From positions 1-7,890 of the forward strand of contig JAJRTD010000034.1 in the NCBI GenBank assembly GCA_024278435.1: 7,890 bases of DNA, in the 5' to 3' direction. Shown here piece after piece: positions 1 through 6,767 of the stretch. Position 1 is the stretch's first letter; each line of letters starts with the position of its first letter. Source of the stretch: Gammaproteobacteria bacterium. GTDB taxonomy: Bacteria; Pseudomonadota; Gammaproteobacteria; SZUA-229. Below the pieces are notes generated by a model that made no database searches, was not told where the DNA came from, and saw only the letters and a program-made list of their open reading frames with translations. The translations under genes and the position numbers were made by a program.

Positions 1-197
1 ATTATCCGCAGCCCTTCCATGGGGACATCATTGGCCAGCGCGGCGCCGCCGGTAATACTGCGATTTCCGACACTGGGCTCGCGTAAATCCTGGTTCAGCA
101 GGTTGCGCAGGCGCAGCGAGCAATCCCAGTTGTTGTAGTGGTTCTGGTATTTGATCATCAGGTCGAGGCGGGTGCTGGTGCTGACCGGGCTGCGGGT
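1..197 (-). pseudogene. C-terminal continuation of the TonB-dependent receptor beyond the in-frame stop
   Basis: Translated by hand in the same frame as the receptor, this stretch has no further stop and reads about 65 residues typical of a receptor C-terminus. It begins TRSPVSTSTRLDLMIKYQ. It then has the late-strand signature LRLRNLLNQDLREPS, equivalent to the common NLFDKxYRxP motif, and ends NDVPMEGLRI at the window edge, where receptors have the penultimate PxPGR-type turn before the final strand. It has no plausible start of its own. It is therefore the severed end of the 198-2135 gene, not a separate gene. The true end of the gene lies outside the window. A CAG (Gln) to TAG change would explain the interruption (inference). 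Confidence 0.85.
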
Positions 198-2135
198 CTA
201 TCCCAGATCCCTGGGTCGTGAACCGAGGTAATGCAGCTCCGGTACCAGCAGCCAGAAATTACTCATATTCCAGCTCAGCCGGGTATAGAGCTGCTTGCTC
301 GGGGCGTAGGGCGCCTCAATGTTTTTTTCCAGTAGTTTGCTGAATTGCCAGGAAAAATTGGCAGACAGCTTGAGGGTTCTGGCCATTTGCCAGTCGACTT
401 CGGCCTCCATGCCGTAACCCTGCTGGCTGCCGCTGTTTGTATAGGTAAAGGTGTTGGCCGTGGTGGTGTCTTCGACGGCAAAAATCAGATCCCGGGCGCG
501 GTGGGCAAACAGGCTGAGATTGCTGCGCAGCTTTTCTGTGGGACGATAATCCAGGGCCAGTTCCACAGTATCGATGGTTTCCGGTTGCAGCGTACTGTTG
601 CCGTTGTAGCCCAGCTGGTTCTGCAGATTCAGTTCTTTATAGACCGGGGCACGAAAAGCGCGACCGTACAGTAGTTTTGTGCTGAGGTTGTAGTTGGTCT
701 GCCACACCAGCGCCAGCCGGGGATTGACGGTGTTGCCGAAGTCGGAGTAATCGTCATAACGCACGCCGGCAGTCAGGGTCCAGTCCGGCAGGAAATCCCA
801 TTCGTCCTGCAGTGAAAAATAAGCGATCCTGCGTTCCCCGTCCGGCAGGGAAATACTGTCTGTTGCCGTCACATCAATAACGCCTGACGGTGCGATTGTC
901 TGGCCGTTATCAAGTATGCCCGGGCCGAAGTTGCGTGATTCTTCAGCGGAATATTTCTGCAGCTGGTAACCGGTCGACAGCCGCAGGTTGTGATCGCGCC
1001 AGCCGGAATAGAAGGTGGTGATTTCAAGCTGCGAATGCTGCTCCCGGCTGTTGTTGAAATTGATCATGCCGGCCGGGAAGGTGACGTTGCGGATGCCGCT
1101 GGTAAACAGGTTGCCATCGTTGCCAACCGGTGCAATGCTGCCGGCAGGCAGCAGGTACTGTTCACGGTCGGCAACGTAATCCAGGTAGGACAGGCGCATG
1201 TTCAGTGACCAGTTTTTTGCCAGGCTGTCATTGTTGTATTCCAGGGTGGAAAGGCTGGCGCGGCTGCTTAGCTGTCCATTGGGGTCAAGGGTGTCCAGTG
1301 ACGGAATGCCATGGCCGTTGCTCTGGTCCCTGTTGGCCCATAGCCACTGGTTGATGCGCCAGTTTCCACGGGAGAAATCCAGTTCCAGATCTACCGTGTT
1401 GTAAGCGGTTTCCATGGCTGCTGGTGCCCGCGATGCGCGGCTTCCCGTGGTGTCGTCGAGGAATGTCTGCAGGTCGCGATTGATGCGGCGGTTGTTATCG
1501 CCATCGGCTGTGGCAAGCTGCAGCGATACGTGGTTTTTCCATTTCCCCAGTTTAAAGTTGTTCTGCAGCCAGGCAGCTTTATTGCCAAAGGAACCGTACT
1601 GCACGCCGTACTCCTGCTGCTCCTGGTACTGGCGGGTGATGATGTTGATAACGCCGACAAAGGCATCGGCACCGTAAACGGCAGAGCCGGGACCACGGAT
1701 GATTTCCACCTGCTCAATATTGTTCAGCATTAAGCGGAGTGCAGCGAAGCGTGAACCGTTCTGCAGGGTATTCACCGGTGTGCCGTTGATCAGAAACAGC
1801 ATACCGGCATCCGGGTCTCTGAAAAATCCGCGCATGCTGTATACCGCGTTGCCTGAATAATAGTCCTCGGAAATATGCAGGCCGGGTACCATCTCCAGCA
1901 GTTCGTTGAGGCTGTTTGCTGATGACTGCTCGATGTCCTGCCGGGTAATGACGCTGGCGATAGCCGGTGCCTTGTACAGCAGTTGTTCACTGCCGGTGGC
2001 GATTGAGACCATGCGCTCACTGCCGTATACCATCTGCAGGGTTTCGTCTTCGCTGGCAATATCGGCGATACTGGCTGTCTGCCAGCCAAGGCATAGCGAA
2101 GTGAGACCGATGAGTTTTGTGAGTCTGCTGTTCAT
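198..2135 (-). CDS. TonB-dependent outer-membrane receptor, interrupted by an in-frame amber stop
   Basis: Outer-membrane receptor/transporter of the TonB-dependent family; the ligand cannot be told from sequence. Residues 1 to about 24 form a Sec signal peptide (basic MNSRLTK, then a hydrophobic core, cut near ASIA). The plug domain spans about 54-168, with APAIASVITRQDIE, LLEMVPGLHIS and the hallmark RGPGSAVYGADAFVGVINIITR region (147-168). The rest is beta-barrel, with aromatic alternating strands and RYDDYSDFGNTVNPRLALVW at roughly two thirds of its length. The start ATG lies 9 nt after the stop of the GGDEF-EAL gene, so it is the third gene of that operon; GGGA upstream is a weak ribosome site. 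The TAG at 198-200 falls after SRPRDLG, before the last barrel strands. The same frame continues with receptor-like sequence to the window edge, so the 645-residue product lacks the barrel closure. It is probably a recent nonsense mutation or a sequence error. The family call is very secure; whether the gene is functional is doubtful. Confidence 0.93.
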   Translation of the reverse strand: MNSRLTKLIGLTSLCLGWQTASIADIASEDETLQMVYGSERMVSIATGSEQLLYKAPAIASVITRQDIEQSSANSLNELLEMVPGLHISEDYYSGNAVYSMRGFFRDPDAGMLFLINGTPVNTLQNGSRFAALRLMLNNIEQVEIIRGPGSAVYGADAFVGVINIITRQYQEQQEYGVQYGSFGNKAAWLQNNFKLGKWKNHVSLQLATADGDNNRRINRDLQTFLDDTTGSRASRAPAAMETAYNTVDLELDFSRGNWRINQWLWANRDQSNGHGIPSLDTLDPNGQLSSRASLSTLEYNNDSLAKNWSLNMRLSYLDYVADREQYLLPAGSIAPVGNDGNLFTSGIRNVTFPAGMINFNNSREQHSQLEITTFYSGWRDHNLRLSTGYQLQKYSAEESRNFGPGILDNGQTIAPSGVIDVTATDSISLPDGERRIAYFSLQDEWDFLPDWTLTAGVRYDDYSDFGNTVNPRLALVWQTNYNLSTKLLYGRAFRAPVYKELNLQNQLGYNGNSTLQPETIDTVELALDYRPTEKLRSNLSLFAHRARDLIFAVEDTTTANTFTYTNSGSQQGYGMEAEVDWQMARTLKLSANFSWQFSKLLEKNIEAPYAPSKQLYTRLSWNMSNFWLLVPELHYLGSRPRDLG

Positions 2136-2144
2136 GATCCCGGT

Positions 2145-4247
2145 TCAGGCCTGTTCGCAACATTCATCGATGGGGACCGGTTTGGCGACGGCATCGCCCT
2201 GGGCGAAATCAATGCCCAGAGTGATAAGCGCGGTCAGGCTTTCCTTGTCATCAATATTTTCAGCAATGGTTCTGATGTTCAGAATATGTGCGATTTCGTT
2301 AATGGATTTGGCCATTGCCTGGTTGACCGGGTTGTGCACAAAGTCCCGGAAAAAATCGCCATGTATTTTTAAATAATCGATGTTCATTTTTTTAATGTAG
2401 GCAAATGATGAGGAGTTGCTGACAAAGTCATCCAGCGCGATGCGGCAGCCGATTTGGTGAGCACTGTTTATAAACTGACCGGCCTTGCTGATATTGTTTA
2501 TCGTGGTTGTTTCGGTTATCGAGAAACAGATCAGGCGTGGCGGTATTTCAAAGATACTGAACTGGCCCTGGATAAACTCGATGAACTGTTCGTTGTTGAT
2601 CGAGCTGGCGCTTATGCTAATGGTGCAGGATTCAAGAACGTCGGTAAACTGCCGGTGGGCATTAAACTGTTTTAAAGTCTGGGTGATGACCCACTGGTCA
2701 ATCCGGTTCATCAGGTTGTAGCGTTCGGCCGCTGACAGCAGTTTGTGCTGTGGTATGGTCACGCCGTCTTCATCTGTCATCTGCAGCTGGACTTCATAGT
2801 GAAGACCGGTTCCGGCATTATTGTTCAGCGGTATTGTTTTCTGGCAATGCAGCTGGAATTTGTTGTTTTCAATATAATCAATAATGCGGTTGGCTAGCTG
2901 TGTTTCACCACTGAGGTTATCCTTGTCGCTGGCACTGGCGCCGGCAACGAACACCTGGCCCCGGCCTTTTTCTTTTGCGGCGTAACAGGCACTGTCAACT
3001 GTTGAAATAACATCCTGGATAACGCCGGTATTTTTATCGAGTTGCACTATGCCGATGCTGACACCGATGGAAAAAACCTTGTTGTCCCAGTTGAATCGGT
3101 AGTTTTTGATGTCCCGGCAAATGTTCTCACTGATGCTGCGGGCTTTTTCTGCAGAACAGTTTTTCAGTATCAGCGCAAATTCGTCGCCGCCGACGCGTGA
3201 CAGTATGTCGGTATCTTTTCTGATATGGTGCTTGAATATTTCACTTACATTTTTCAGTAATTCATCGCCGGCATTGTGCCCGCAACTGTCGTTTATGATT
3301 TTGAATTTATCGAGGTCCATGTAGCACAGGGCATGTTCTGTATCCAGTGTCCTGCATTCCTCAATGGCTGTTTGCAGTGCGCGTTCAAAGCCGACTCGAT
3401 TGATCAGTTTTGTCAGATGGTCACGGACAGCCTGTTTTTCCAGGTGGATATTCTGTTTGCGCAGTTCCTCGTCTCGTTCTGCCAGTGCTTTTATCATGCG
3501 GTTGAAAGCGCCTGCTATATGCTGGATTTCGAGCGGGCCGTCAGTACTGATCAGGGGAACGTCTTCACCCTGTTCGGTTTTCTGCATGACGGCAGAGATT
3601 GAATAAAGCGGTTGGGTCAGTCGTTTTATGGTTTTTTGCAGGGCTAGCAAAAGTAACAGGCCGACAACAAATGCAATAATGGCGTTGCTTAACAGGATGC
3701 CGTTACTGATGCTCTTGAGACTGGCTTTGCTGCTGGTAATGATGACATAACCAATCAGTTGCTCCTGTTCGCTTAACTGTGAGCTGAACAGTTCATCCTG
3801 CATGCTCCTGTTGCCGGCCTTGATTGATACCGGGGCAATAAATTTCCATGTGTCACTGTCTTCAGAAAAGATGCCGGGTCTGGATGAGGATGTAATAGCG
3901 CTGAAATCGGGTTTTTCAACACTAACGTTTTTTTCTGACGAATAAAAAAGTGAAGCGTCCGGTTTGTAGATGTCGACACAGCTGACGCCCGGAAATGCCA
4001 GGGTTGAACGGATGGCTGTTTCAGCGTTCTGCGGACTGTCATAGAGTAATGCCAGGCTGCTGTTATCTGCCATGTTCGATGTCGCCTGTTTGCCCTGCTC
4101 TATCAGCAGATGACGAACCTGCTGGTCACTGACCCAGGTGCTGGCCAGTATCAGGGCAACAAGCAGAAGCACCATGCCGGTCGCCACGGTAGCAAATAAC
4201 TGTGGCCGGATGGATGTTCTGTTAATCAGGTCGTTGAGAAATTTCAT
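2145..4247 (-). CDS. Membrane CHASE8-like/HAMP/GGDEF protein with degenerate EAL domain
   Basis: Inner-membrane c-di-GMP signalling protein, 700 residues. Membrane segments lie at about 17-37 and 183-203 and enclose a periplasmic sensor of about 145 residues. The stretch around DNSSLALLYDSPQNAETAIR and GVSCVDIYKPDASLFY resembles CHASE8, as in YfiN/TpbB. HAMP follows (about 204-258), then a linker helix. GGDEF (about 270-432) has DHLTKLINR, DLDKFKIIND, GHNAGD and an intact GGDEF at 353-357, so cyclase activity is expected. The product-inhibition site RxxD reads KDTD (344-347), so feedback inhibition is probably weakened. EAL (about 448-695) is degenerate. EAL reads EVQ (485-487), the metal-ligand Asn is Ser544, the first Glu of the ExTE motif is Ser576, and KID reads KIH (627-629); DD (606-607) and Glu663 remain. 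Phosphodiesterase activity is therefore unlikely. It is the second operon gene, its ATG 2 nt after the preceding stop, with no clear Shine-Dalgarno, which suggests translational coupling. Confidence 0.93.
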   Translation of the reverse strand: MKFLNDLINRTSIRPQLFATVATGMVLLLVALILASTWVSDQQVRHLLIEQGKQATSNMADNSSLALLYDSPQNAETAIRSTLAFPGVSCVDIYKPDASLFYSSEKNVSVEKPDFSAITSSSRPGIFSEDSDTWKFIAPVSIKAGNRSMQDELFSSQLSEQEQLIGYVIITSSKASLKSISNGILLSNAIIAFVVGLLLLLALQKTIKRLTQPLYSISAVMQKTEQGEDVPLISTDGPLEIQHIAGAFNRMIKALAERDEELRKQNIHLEKQAVRDHLTKLINRVGFERALQTAIEECRTLDTEHALCYMDLDKFKIINDSCGHNAGDELLKNVSEIFKHHIRKDTDILSRVGGDEFALILKNCSAEKARSISENICRDIKNYRFNWDNKVFSIGVSIGIVQLDKNTGVIQDVISTVDSACYAAKEKGRGQVFVAGASASDKDNLSGETQLANRIIDYIENNKFQLHCQKTIPLNNNAGTGLHYEVQLQMTDEDGVTIPQHKLLSAAERYNLMNRIDQWVITQTLKQFNAHRQFTDVLESCTISISASSINNEQFIEFIQGQFSIFEIPPRLICFSITETTTINNISKAGQFINSAHQIGCRIALDDFVSNSSSFAYIKKMNIDYLKIHGDFFRDFVHNPVNQAMAKSINEIAHILNIRTIAENIDDKESLTALITLGIDFAQGDAVAKPVPIDECCEQA

Positions 4248-4249
4248 GG

Positions 4250-5269
4250 CTATTTATAGGATGGAAATATCTGGTCAAAAGTTTTAATCATTGCCTTGTC
4301 ATATTGCATTTTCAGATGTGTCGCAGTGCGTATGTTGACAGCTGTTTTGTAATCAACAGACGGGTAAAGTAAAGCCGGGGTGTTGGTGTTTTCCAGGTGG
4401 CGTTTCAGTAGTGCTACCAGGCGTCGCCCCTGCCTGGTATGGTCGGGATACAGGGCAAACAATGCGCCACGCCGTACGTGCTGTATGTTGTTGGAAAAAA
4501 CCGTTATATGCTTGTTCCACGATGTTTGCAGGATGTCGGGCAGCAGGATCTGCAGCGGGGCAATATTATCCAGTGGCAGCCAGATGGCATCGGTTTGCGG
4601 GCGCACCGAGTTAAGGACAATTTTGTACTGTAAAGTGGCCTGTTTTATATCGTCAACCTGTAACGGTACAAATTCAATATTATACTTTTTGCTTATTTTT
4701 CTTGCCCTTTCGGCAAGCCAGCCATTGTTCTTTTTACTGTAAACAAAATAGACCCGGTTAATATCCGGGTTGAGTAACTGCAGCTGGCGGAAAAAGGTTT
4801 CAGGGTCACCCGACAGGCTGATGCCGCTGATTCCGGGCGGTGTGGCAACCATGCCGCCGGCAATGATTGGCAGCTCGCTGTCGATAGCGTCGAGCAGTTT
4901 ATAAGTAGTTTGTCCCAGCGCGATATAACCTTTTATGTTTTCCTTTTTACTCCATTGTTCGATGTCGTCCTGTGTGGTATCGGCATTTACGCGGTAGGAG
5001 ATAAACCGGTATCCCGGCACCGATGTGATACCGCTGATGAACTGCTCGAACATACTGCTGTACTGTTTACTGACGGTTGGGTACAGGACTGCAATATGTG
5101 GCTCATGGTTGTTCTTGTGTTTGGCATGTGCCGGTTTTGCATATAAGCAAAACAACACAGCAATCAGCAGCCCCGCAAGCAGCCATGAAACAGCCGGTAA
5201 TCTCTCCATGCCGGTAATGCTGCCTTGTGTTCGCATTTTTCTGGTTGTCGGATGGCGGTTTACAGGCAC
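4250..5269 (-). CDS. Periplasmic ABC_sub_bind-type solute-binding protein, likely sensory partner
   Basis: Predicted periplasmic binding protein of the ABC_sub_bind type (Pfam PF04392-like), up to 339 residues. A signal peptide has its hydrophobic core at about 29-43 and an AHA cleavage site near residue 49; there is no lipobox. The mature part opens with HIAVLYPTVSKQY, a strand/helix start typical of type I binding folds. It continues with GYIALGQTTYKLL, LPIIAGGM, NRVYFVYSKKN, DAIWLPLDNIAPL and GALFALYPDHTRQGRRLVALL, the order seen in this family. The start is unresolved: GTG at 5269 (GGA 5 nt upstream), ATG at 5236, or ATG at 5209, which gives the neatest signal peptide. No permease or ATPase lies beside it. 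It is the first gene of an operon with a membrane c-di-GMP protein and an outer-membrane receptor, so a role as ligand sensor for its neighbour is more likely than uptake (inference). The ligand is unknown. Confidence 0.85.
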   Translation of the reverse strand: MPVNRHPTTRKMRTQGSITGMERLPAVSWLLAGLLIAVLFCLYAKPAHAKHKNNHEPHIAVLYPTVSKQYSSMFEQFISGITSVPGYRFISYRVNADTTQDDIEQWSKKENIKGYIALGQTTYKLLDAIDSELPIIAGGMVATPPGISGISLSGDPETFFRQLQLLNPDINRVYFVYSKKNNGWLAERARKISKKYNIEFVPLQVDDIKQATLQYKIVLNSVRPQTDAIWLPLDNIAPLQILLPDILQTSWNKHITVFSNNIQHVRRGALFALYPDHTRQGRRLVALLKRHLENTNTPALLYPSVDYKTAVNIRTATHLKMQYDKAMIKTFDQIFPSYK

Positions 5270-5358
5270 AGGTGTCCATTACGCTATTAAAGTTAATAAA
5301 GGGATATTTGGATAATTTAAAGCCGGGCGCGTATCTGTTTTCATATGCAGCCAGAAGG

Positions 5359-5376
5359 ACTTCTGATACCTGAAGT
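5359..5376. promoter_or_regulatory. Imperfect palindrome upstream of the signalling operon
   Basis: ACTTCTGATACCTGAAGT is an 18-bp imperfect inverted repeat with 5-bp perfect arms (ACTTC/GAAGT) and partly symmetrical centre. It lies about 90 bp upstream of the leftmost possible start of the operon, beside the weak promoter candidate. It could be an operator, but nothing identifies the regulator and chance cannot be excluded. Confidence 0.25.
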
Positions 5377-5430
5377 GTAGTTTATTTAATTTGTGTGTTG
5401 TGAAAAATTGATATAAATATCAGATAAATA

Positions 5431-5468
5431 CCTGTCATTTCTAGCACAGATTGTCGTAAAAATGACAG
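5431..5468. repeat. Inverted repeat of the CTGTCATTT motif
   Basis: CTGTCATTT at 5432-5440 is mirrored by AAATGACAG at 5460-5468, with a 19-nt gap. The 12-mer CCTGTCATTTCT at 5431-5442 recurs exactly at 5651-5662, 220 bp away. Three copies of a 9-mer in one 500-bp spacer are more than expected by chance, which suggests protein-binding sites. The regulator is unknown. Confidence 0.45.
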
Positions 5469-5635
5469 CGGCAGGGGGAGTGGCTGACGCGATTTGGCGG
5501 ATGCTGACGTTCAGGGGTACCCTAGAGATAACGCGCAAGCTGAGTCTGTCTCGTATCTTCGAAATCTGTGTCCCGACCCTGATTGCTGTTACTGGGGACG
5601 GTTTGGATTTTGTTTTGCTGGGCATGGTGTTGATT

Positions 5636-5665
5636 TTGACATGATATGATCCTGTCATTTCTTAT
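5636..5665 (+). promoter_or_regulatory. Candidate sigma-70 promoter of the secreted-protein gene
   Basis: TTGACA at 5636-5641 is a perfect -35 hexamer. TCTTAT at 5660-5665 is a fair -10 (4 of 6) at 18-nt spacing, giving an untranslated leader of about 100 nt before the ATG at 5771. The -35 overlaps the left half of TGACA-N11-TGTCA (5637-5657), so a protein bound there could block transcription. An alternative -10, TATTAT at 5732-5737, has no matching -35. I saw no sigma-54 -24/-12 pair. Confidence 0.3.
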
Positions 5666-5757
5666 ACCCCATGGTTTGTCTTGAAATATTGTGCAAATTT
5701 GATATGGGTCAAATGTTTCATGAAATCTATTTATTATCCTTTTTAGAATTCTTTAAA

Positions 5758-5766
5758 AAGGAGGTG
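5758..5766 (+). promoter_or_regulatory. Very strong Shine-Dalgarno sequence
   Basis: AAGGAGGTG matches the 16S rRNA anti-Shine-Dalgarno almost completely, with AGGAGG ending 6 nt before the ATG at 5771. It fixes the start of the secreted-protein gene and predicts high translation, in contrast to the weak sites of the leftward operon. Confidence 0.85.
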
Positions 5767-5770
5767 TGCC

Positions 5771-6715
5771 ATGAAAGTATCCCGTTCCATACAGTTTCGC
5801 GTTGTTTTTCTTATGTCTGTTTTTATTCCAGTCTGGATTCCTGGGTTGGCTCAGGCTGTTGTTGCGCCTTATTACGCCTATGGTGATATATATACGCGTT
5901 ACGGTTATCCTGATTATTCTGATATTGAATCAGTTAACAATGCGGGAGCCGGGCCGCTTTATGTTGAAGGTGGCAACAAGTGGTGGTGCCCTTCCGATTT
6001 TCCCAGTTGTGGTGTTTCCATAGAAGGGGGAGACCGGTCTGCCTGGGGCGCGGTGCGTCTTGATCCGGCAACGGGAGCTCTGGGCGCCGCTGCAGCATCC
6101 TTGGCCTATGGCTCTACTGGCAATATTATTTATGGTGGTTATGCTCGTAGCTATGGCTATATCAGCCAGGTGTTCCGGGTAGGAAGTGATGGGTCACTGC
6201 AGGTCGGTGACAGCGTCAGCATTGATGCGAGCATGTTGTTAAGCGGTACAATTGACAGCTGGTCGTCCAATGCGCAGATAGCCGGTTTGACCATGGTTGA
6301 TTACTATGATCCCGGGCAGAAGTACCAGGATTATGAAGGTAACCTTCTAGATTACATGCCGGTATCGACTTTCGAAGATGTTCTTTTCTGGGATGAGTAT
6401 CTCAATCAGCAGCTGGGATTTGTGAGGTATTTCGGAGACAAGAATTCAAGCCTGGTAAGTTTCCAGGGAGGCACCAGCTTTGATGTGGCAGTAGGGGATC
6501 TTCTGGTTATGGAGACCATGATCTATGTCAGTAACGACCTGGGGCCCCGGGAAGATCTCAGTGAATCGTGGTCTGAGTTTCGTGATACATTAACCGTAGA
6601 CCTGGAAACGACAACTCCGGGTGCAACGCTGAACGCGGTGCCTGTGCCGGCTTCGATTTATCTGTTCGTCTCAGGTGCTCTTTTTTTACTAACACGAGCA
6701 AGGAAACGGGTATAA
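5771..6715 (+). CDS. Secreted protein of unknown family with PEP-CTERM-like sorting tail
   Basis: The 314-residue product has a Sec signal peptide (basic start MKVSRSIQFR, hydrophobic core, cut after AQA at 27-29). Its C-terminus carries the three parts of a PEP-CTERM-type sorting signal in the gammaproteobacterial VPxPA form: VPVPAS at 290-295, a hydrophobic segment IYLFVSGALFLL (296-307) and a basic end RARKRV. Such proteins are normally exported, processed by an exosortase and linked to exopolysaccharide or the surface (family knowledge). The mature part is rich in Tyr, Gly, Ser and Asp, with YYAYGDIYTRYGYPDYSD near its start. The only two mature-part cysteines (Cys73 and Cys80, in WWCPSDFPSC) may form a disulfide. 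I do not recognise the central domain; it looks beta-rich. The start is set by an excellent ribosome site. It appears monocistronic, with a terminator at its stop codon. No exosortase is visible here. Confidence 0.88.
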   Translation: MKVSRSIQFRVVFLMSVFIPVWIPGLAQAVVAPYYAYGDIYTRYGYPDYSDIESVNNAGAGPLYVEGGNKWWCPSDFPSCGVSIEGGDRSAWGAVRLDPATGALGAAAASLAYGSTGNIIYGGYARSYGYISQVFRVGSDGSLQVGDSVSIDASMLLSGTIDSWSSNAQIAGLTMVDYYDPGQKYQDYEGNLLDYMPVSTFEDVLFWDEYLNQQLGFVRYFGDKNSSLVSFQGGTSFDVAVGDLLVMETMIYVSNDLGPREDLSESWSEFRDTLTVDLETTTPGATLNAVPVPASIYLFVSGALFLLTRARKRV

Positions 6716-6747
6716 AAAAACGGCGCATTTAGCGCCGTTTTTTTATA
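6711..6747 (+). terminator. Intrinsic terminator, symmetrical and possibly bidirectional
   Basis: The GC stem CGGCGC/GCGCCG (6721-6726 and 6732-6737) has an ATTTA loop and is followed by seven T (6738-6744). Seven A precede the stem, so the whole is a perfect 16-bp inverted repeat, TATAAAAAAACGGCGC and its mirror. It should also stop leftward transcripts coming from the trhP side. The stop codon TAA of the secreted-protein gene (6713-6715) lies inside the left arm. Confidence 0.95.
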
Positions 6748-6767
6748 CCTGGGAGGAAAGTGATTTT

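Larger units (their letters stand above)
5270..5770. other. Divergent intergenic region with repeated CTGTCATTT motifs
   Basis: About 500 bp separate the leftward signalling operon from the rightward secreted-protein gene. No convincing gene is present. Small reading frames at 5386-5658 (minus) and 5462-5644 (plus) match nothing I recognise. For the operon, the best leftward promoter is poor: TTCACA at 5399-5404 and TACACT at 5374-5379, with a long 19-nt spacer, overlapping the imperfect palindrome at 5359-5376. A palindrome GATATAAATATC lies at 5410-5421. The motif CTGTCATTT occurs at 5432-5440 and 5652-5660 and inverted at 5460-5468, so control by a shared binding protein is possible. Confidence 0.6.

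Noticed and set aside
198..200. Programmed recoding (amber read-through or pyrrolysine) at the receptor stop
   Set aside because: No special downstream structure was seen and the codon position is not a family-conserved recoding site; a point mutation or sequence error is simpler.
345..674. Plus-strand 109-codon frame and several others opposite the receptor and GGDEF-EAL genes
   Set aside because: They are antisense shadows of well supported genes with no ribosome sites or family resemblance.
5462..5644. 60-codon plus-strand reading frame upstream of the secreted-protein gene
   Set aside because: No ribosome site before its ATG, no known motif, and it overlaps the better explained regulatory region.
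5386..5658. 90-codon minus-strand reading frame in the divergent intergenic region
   Set aside because: No recognisable family, low-complexity basic start, unlike coding composition of the neighbours, and it overlies the promoter and motif region; the GGGG 8 nt before its ATG is not enough.
5660..5760. Sigma-54 promoter before the PEP-CTERM-like gene
   Set aside because: Some PEP-CTERM genes use sigma-54, but no TGG-N8-TTGC-like pair with the right spacing was found.
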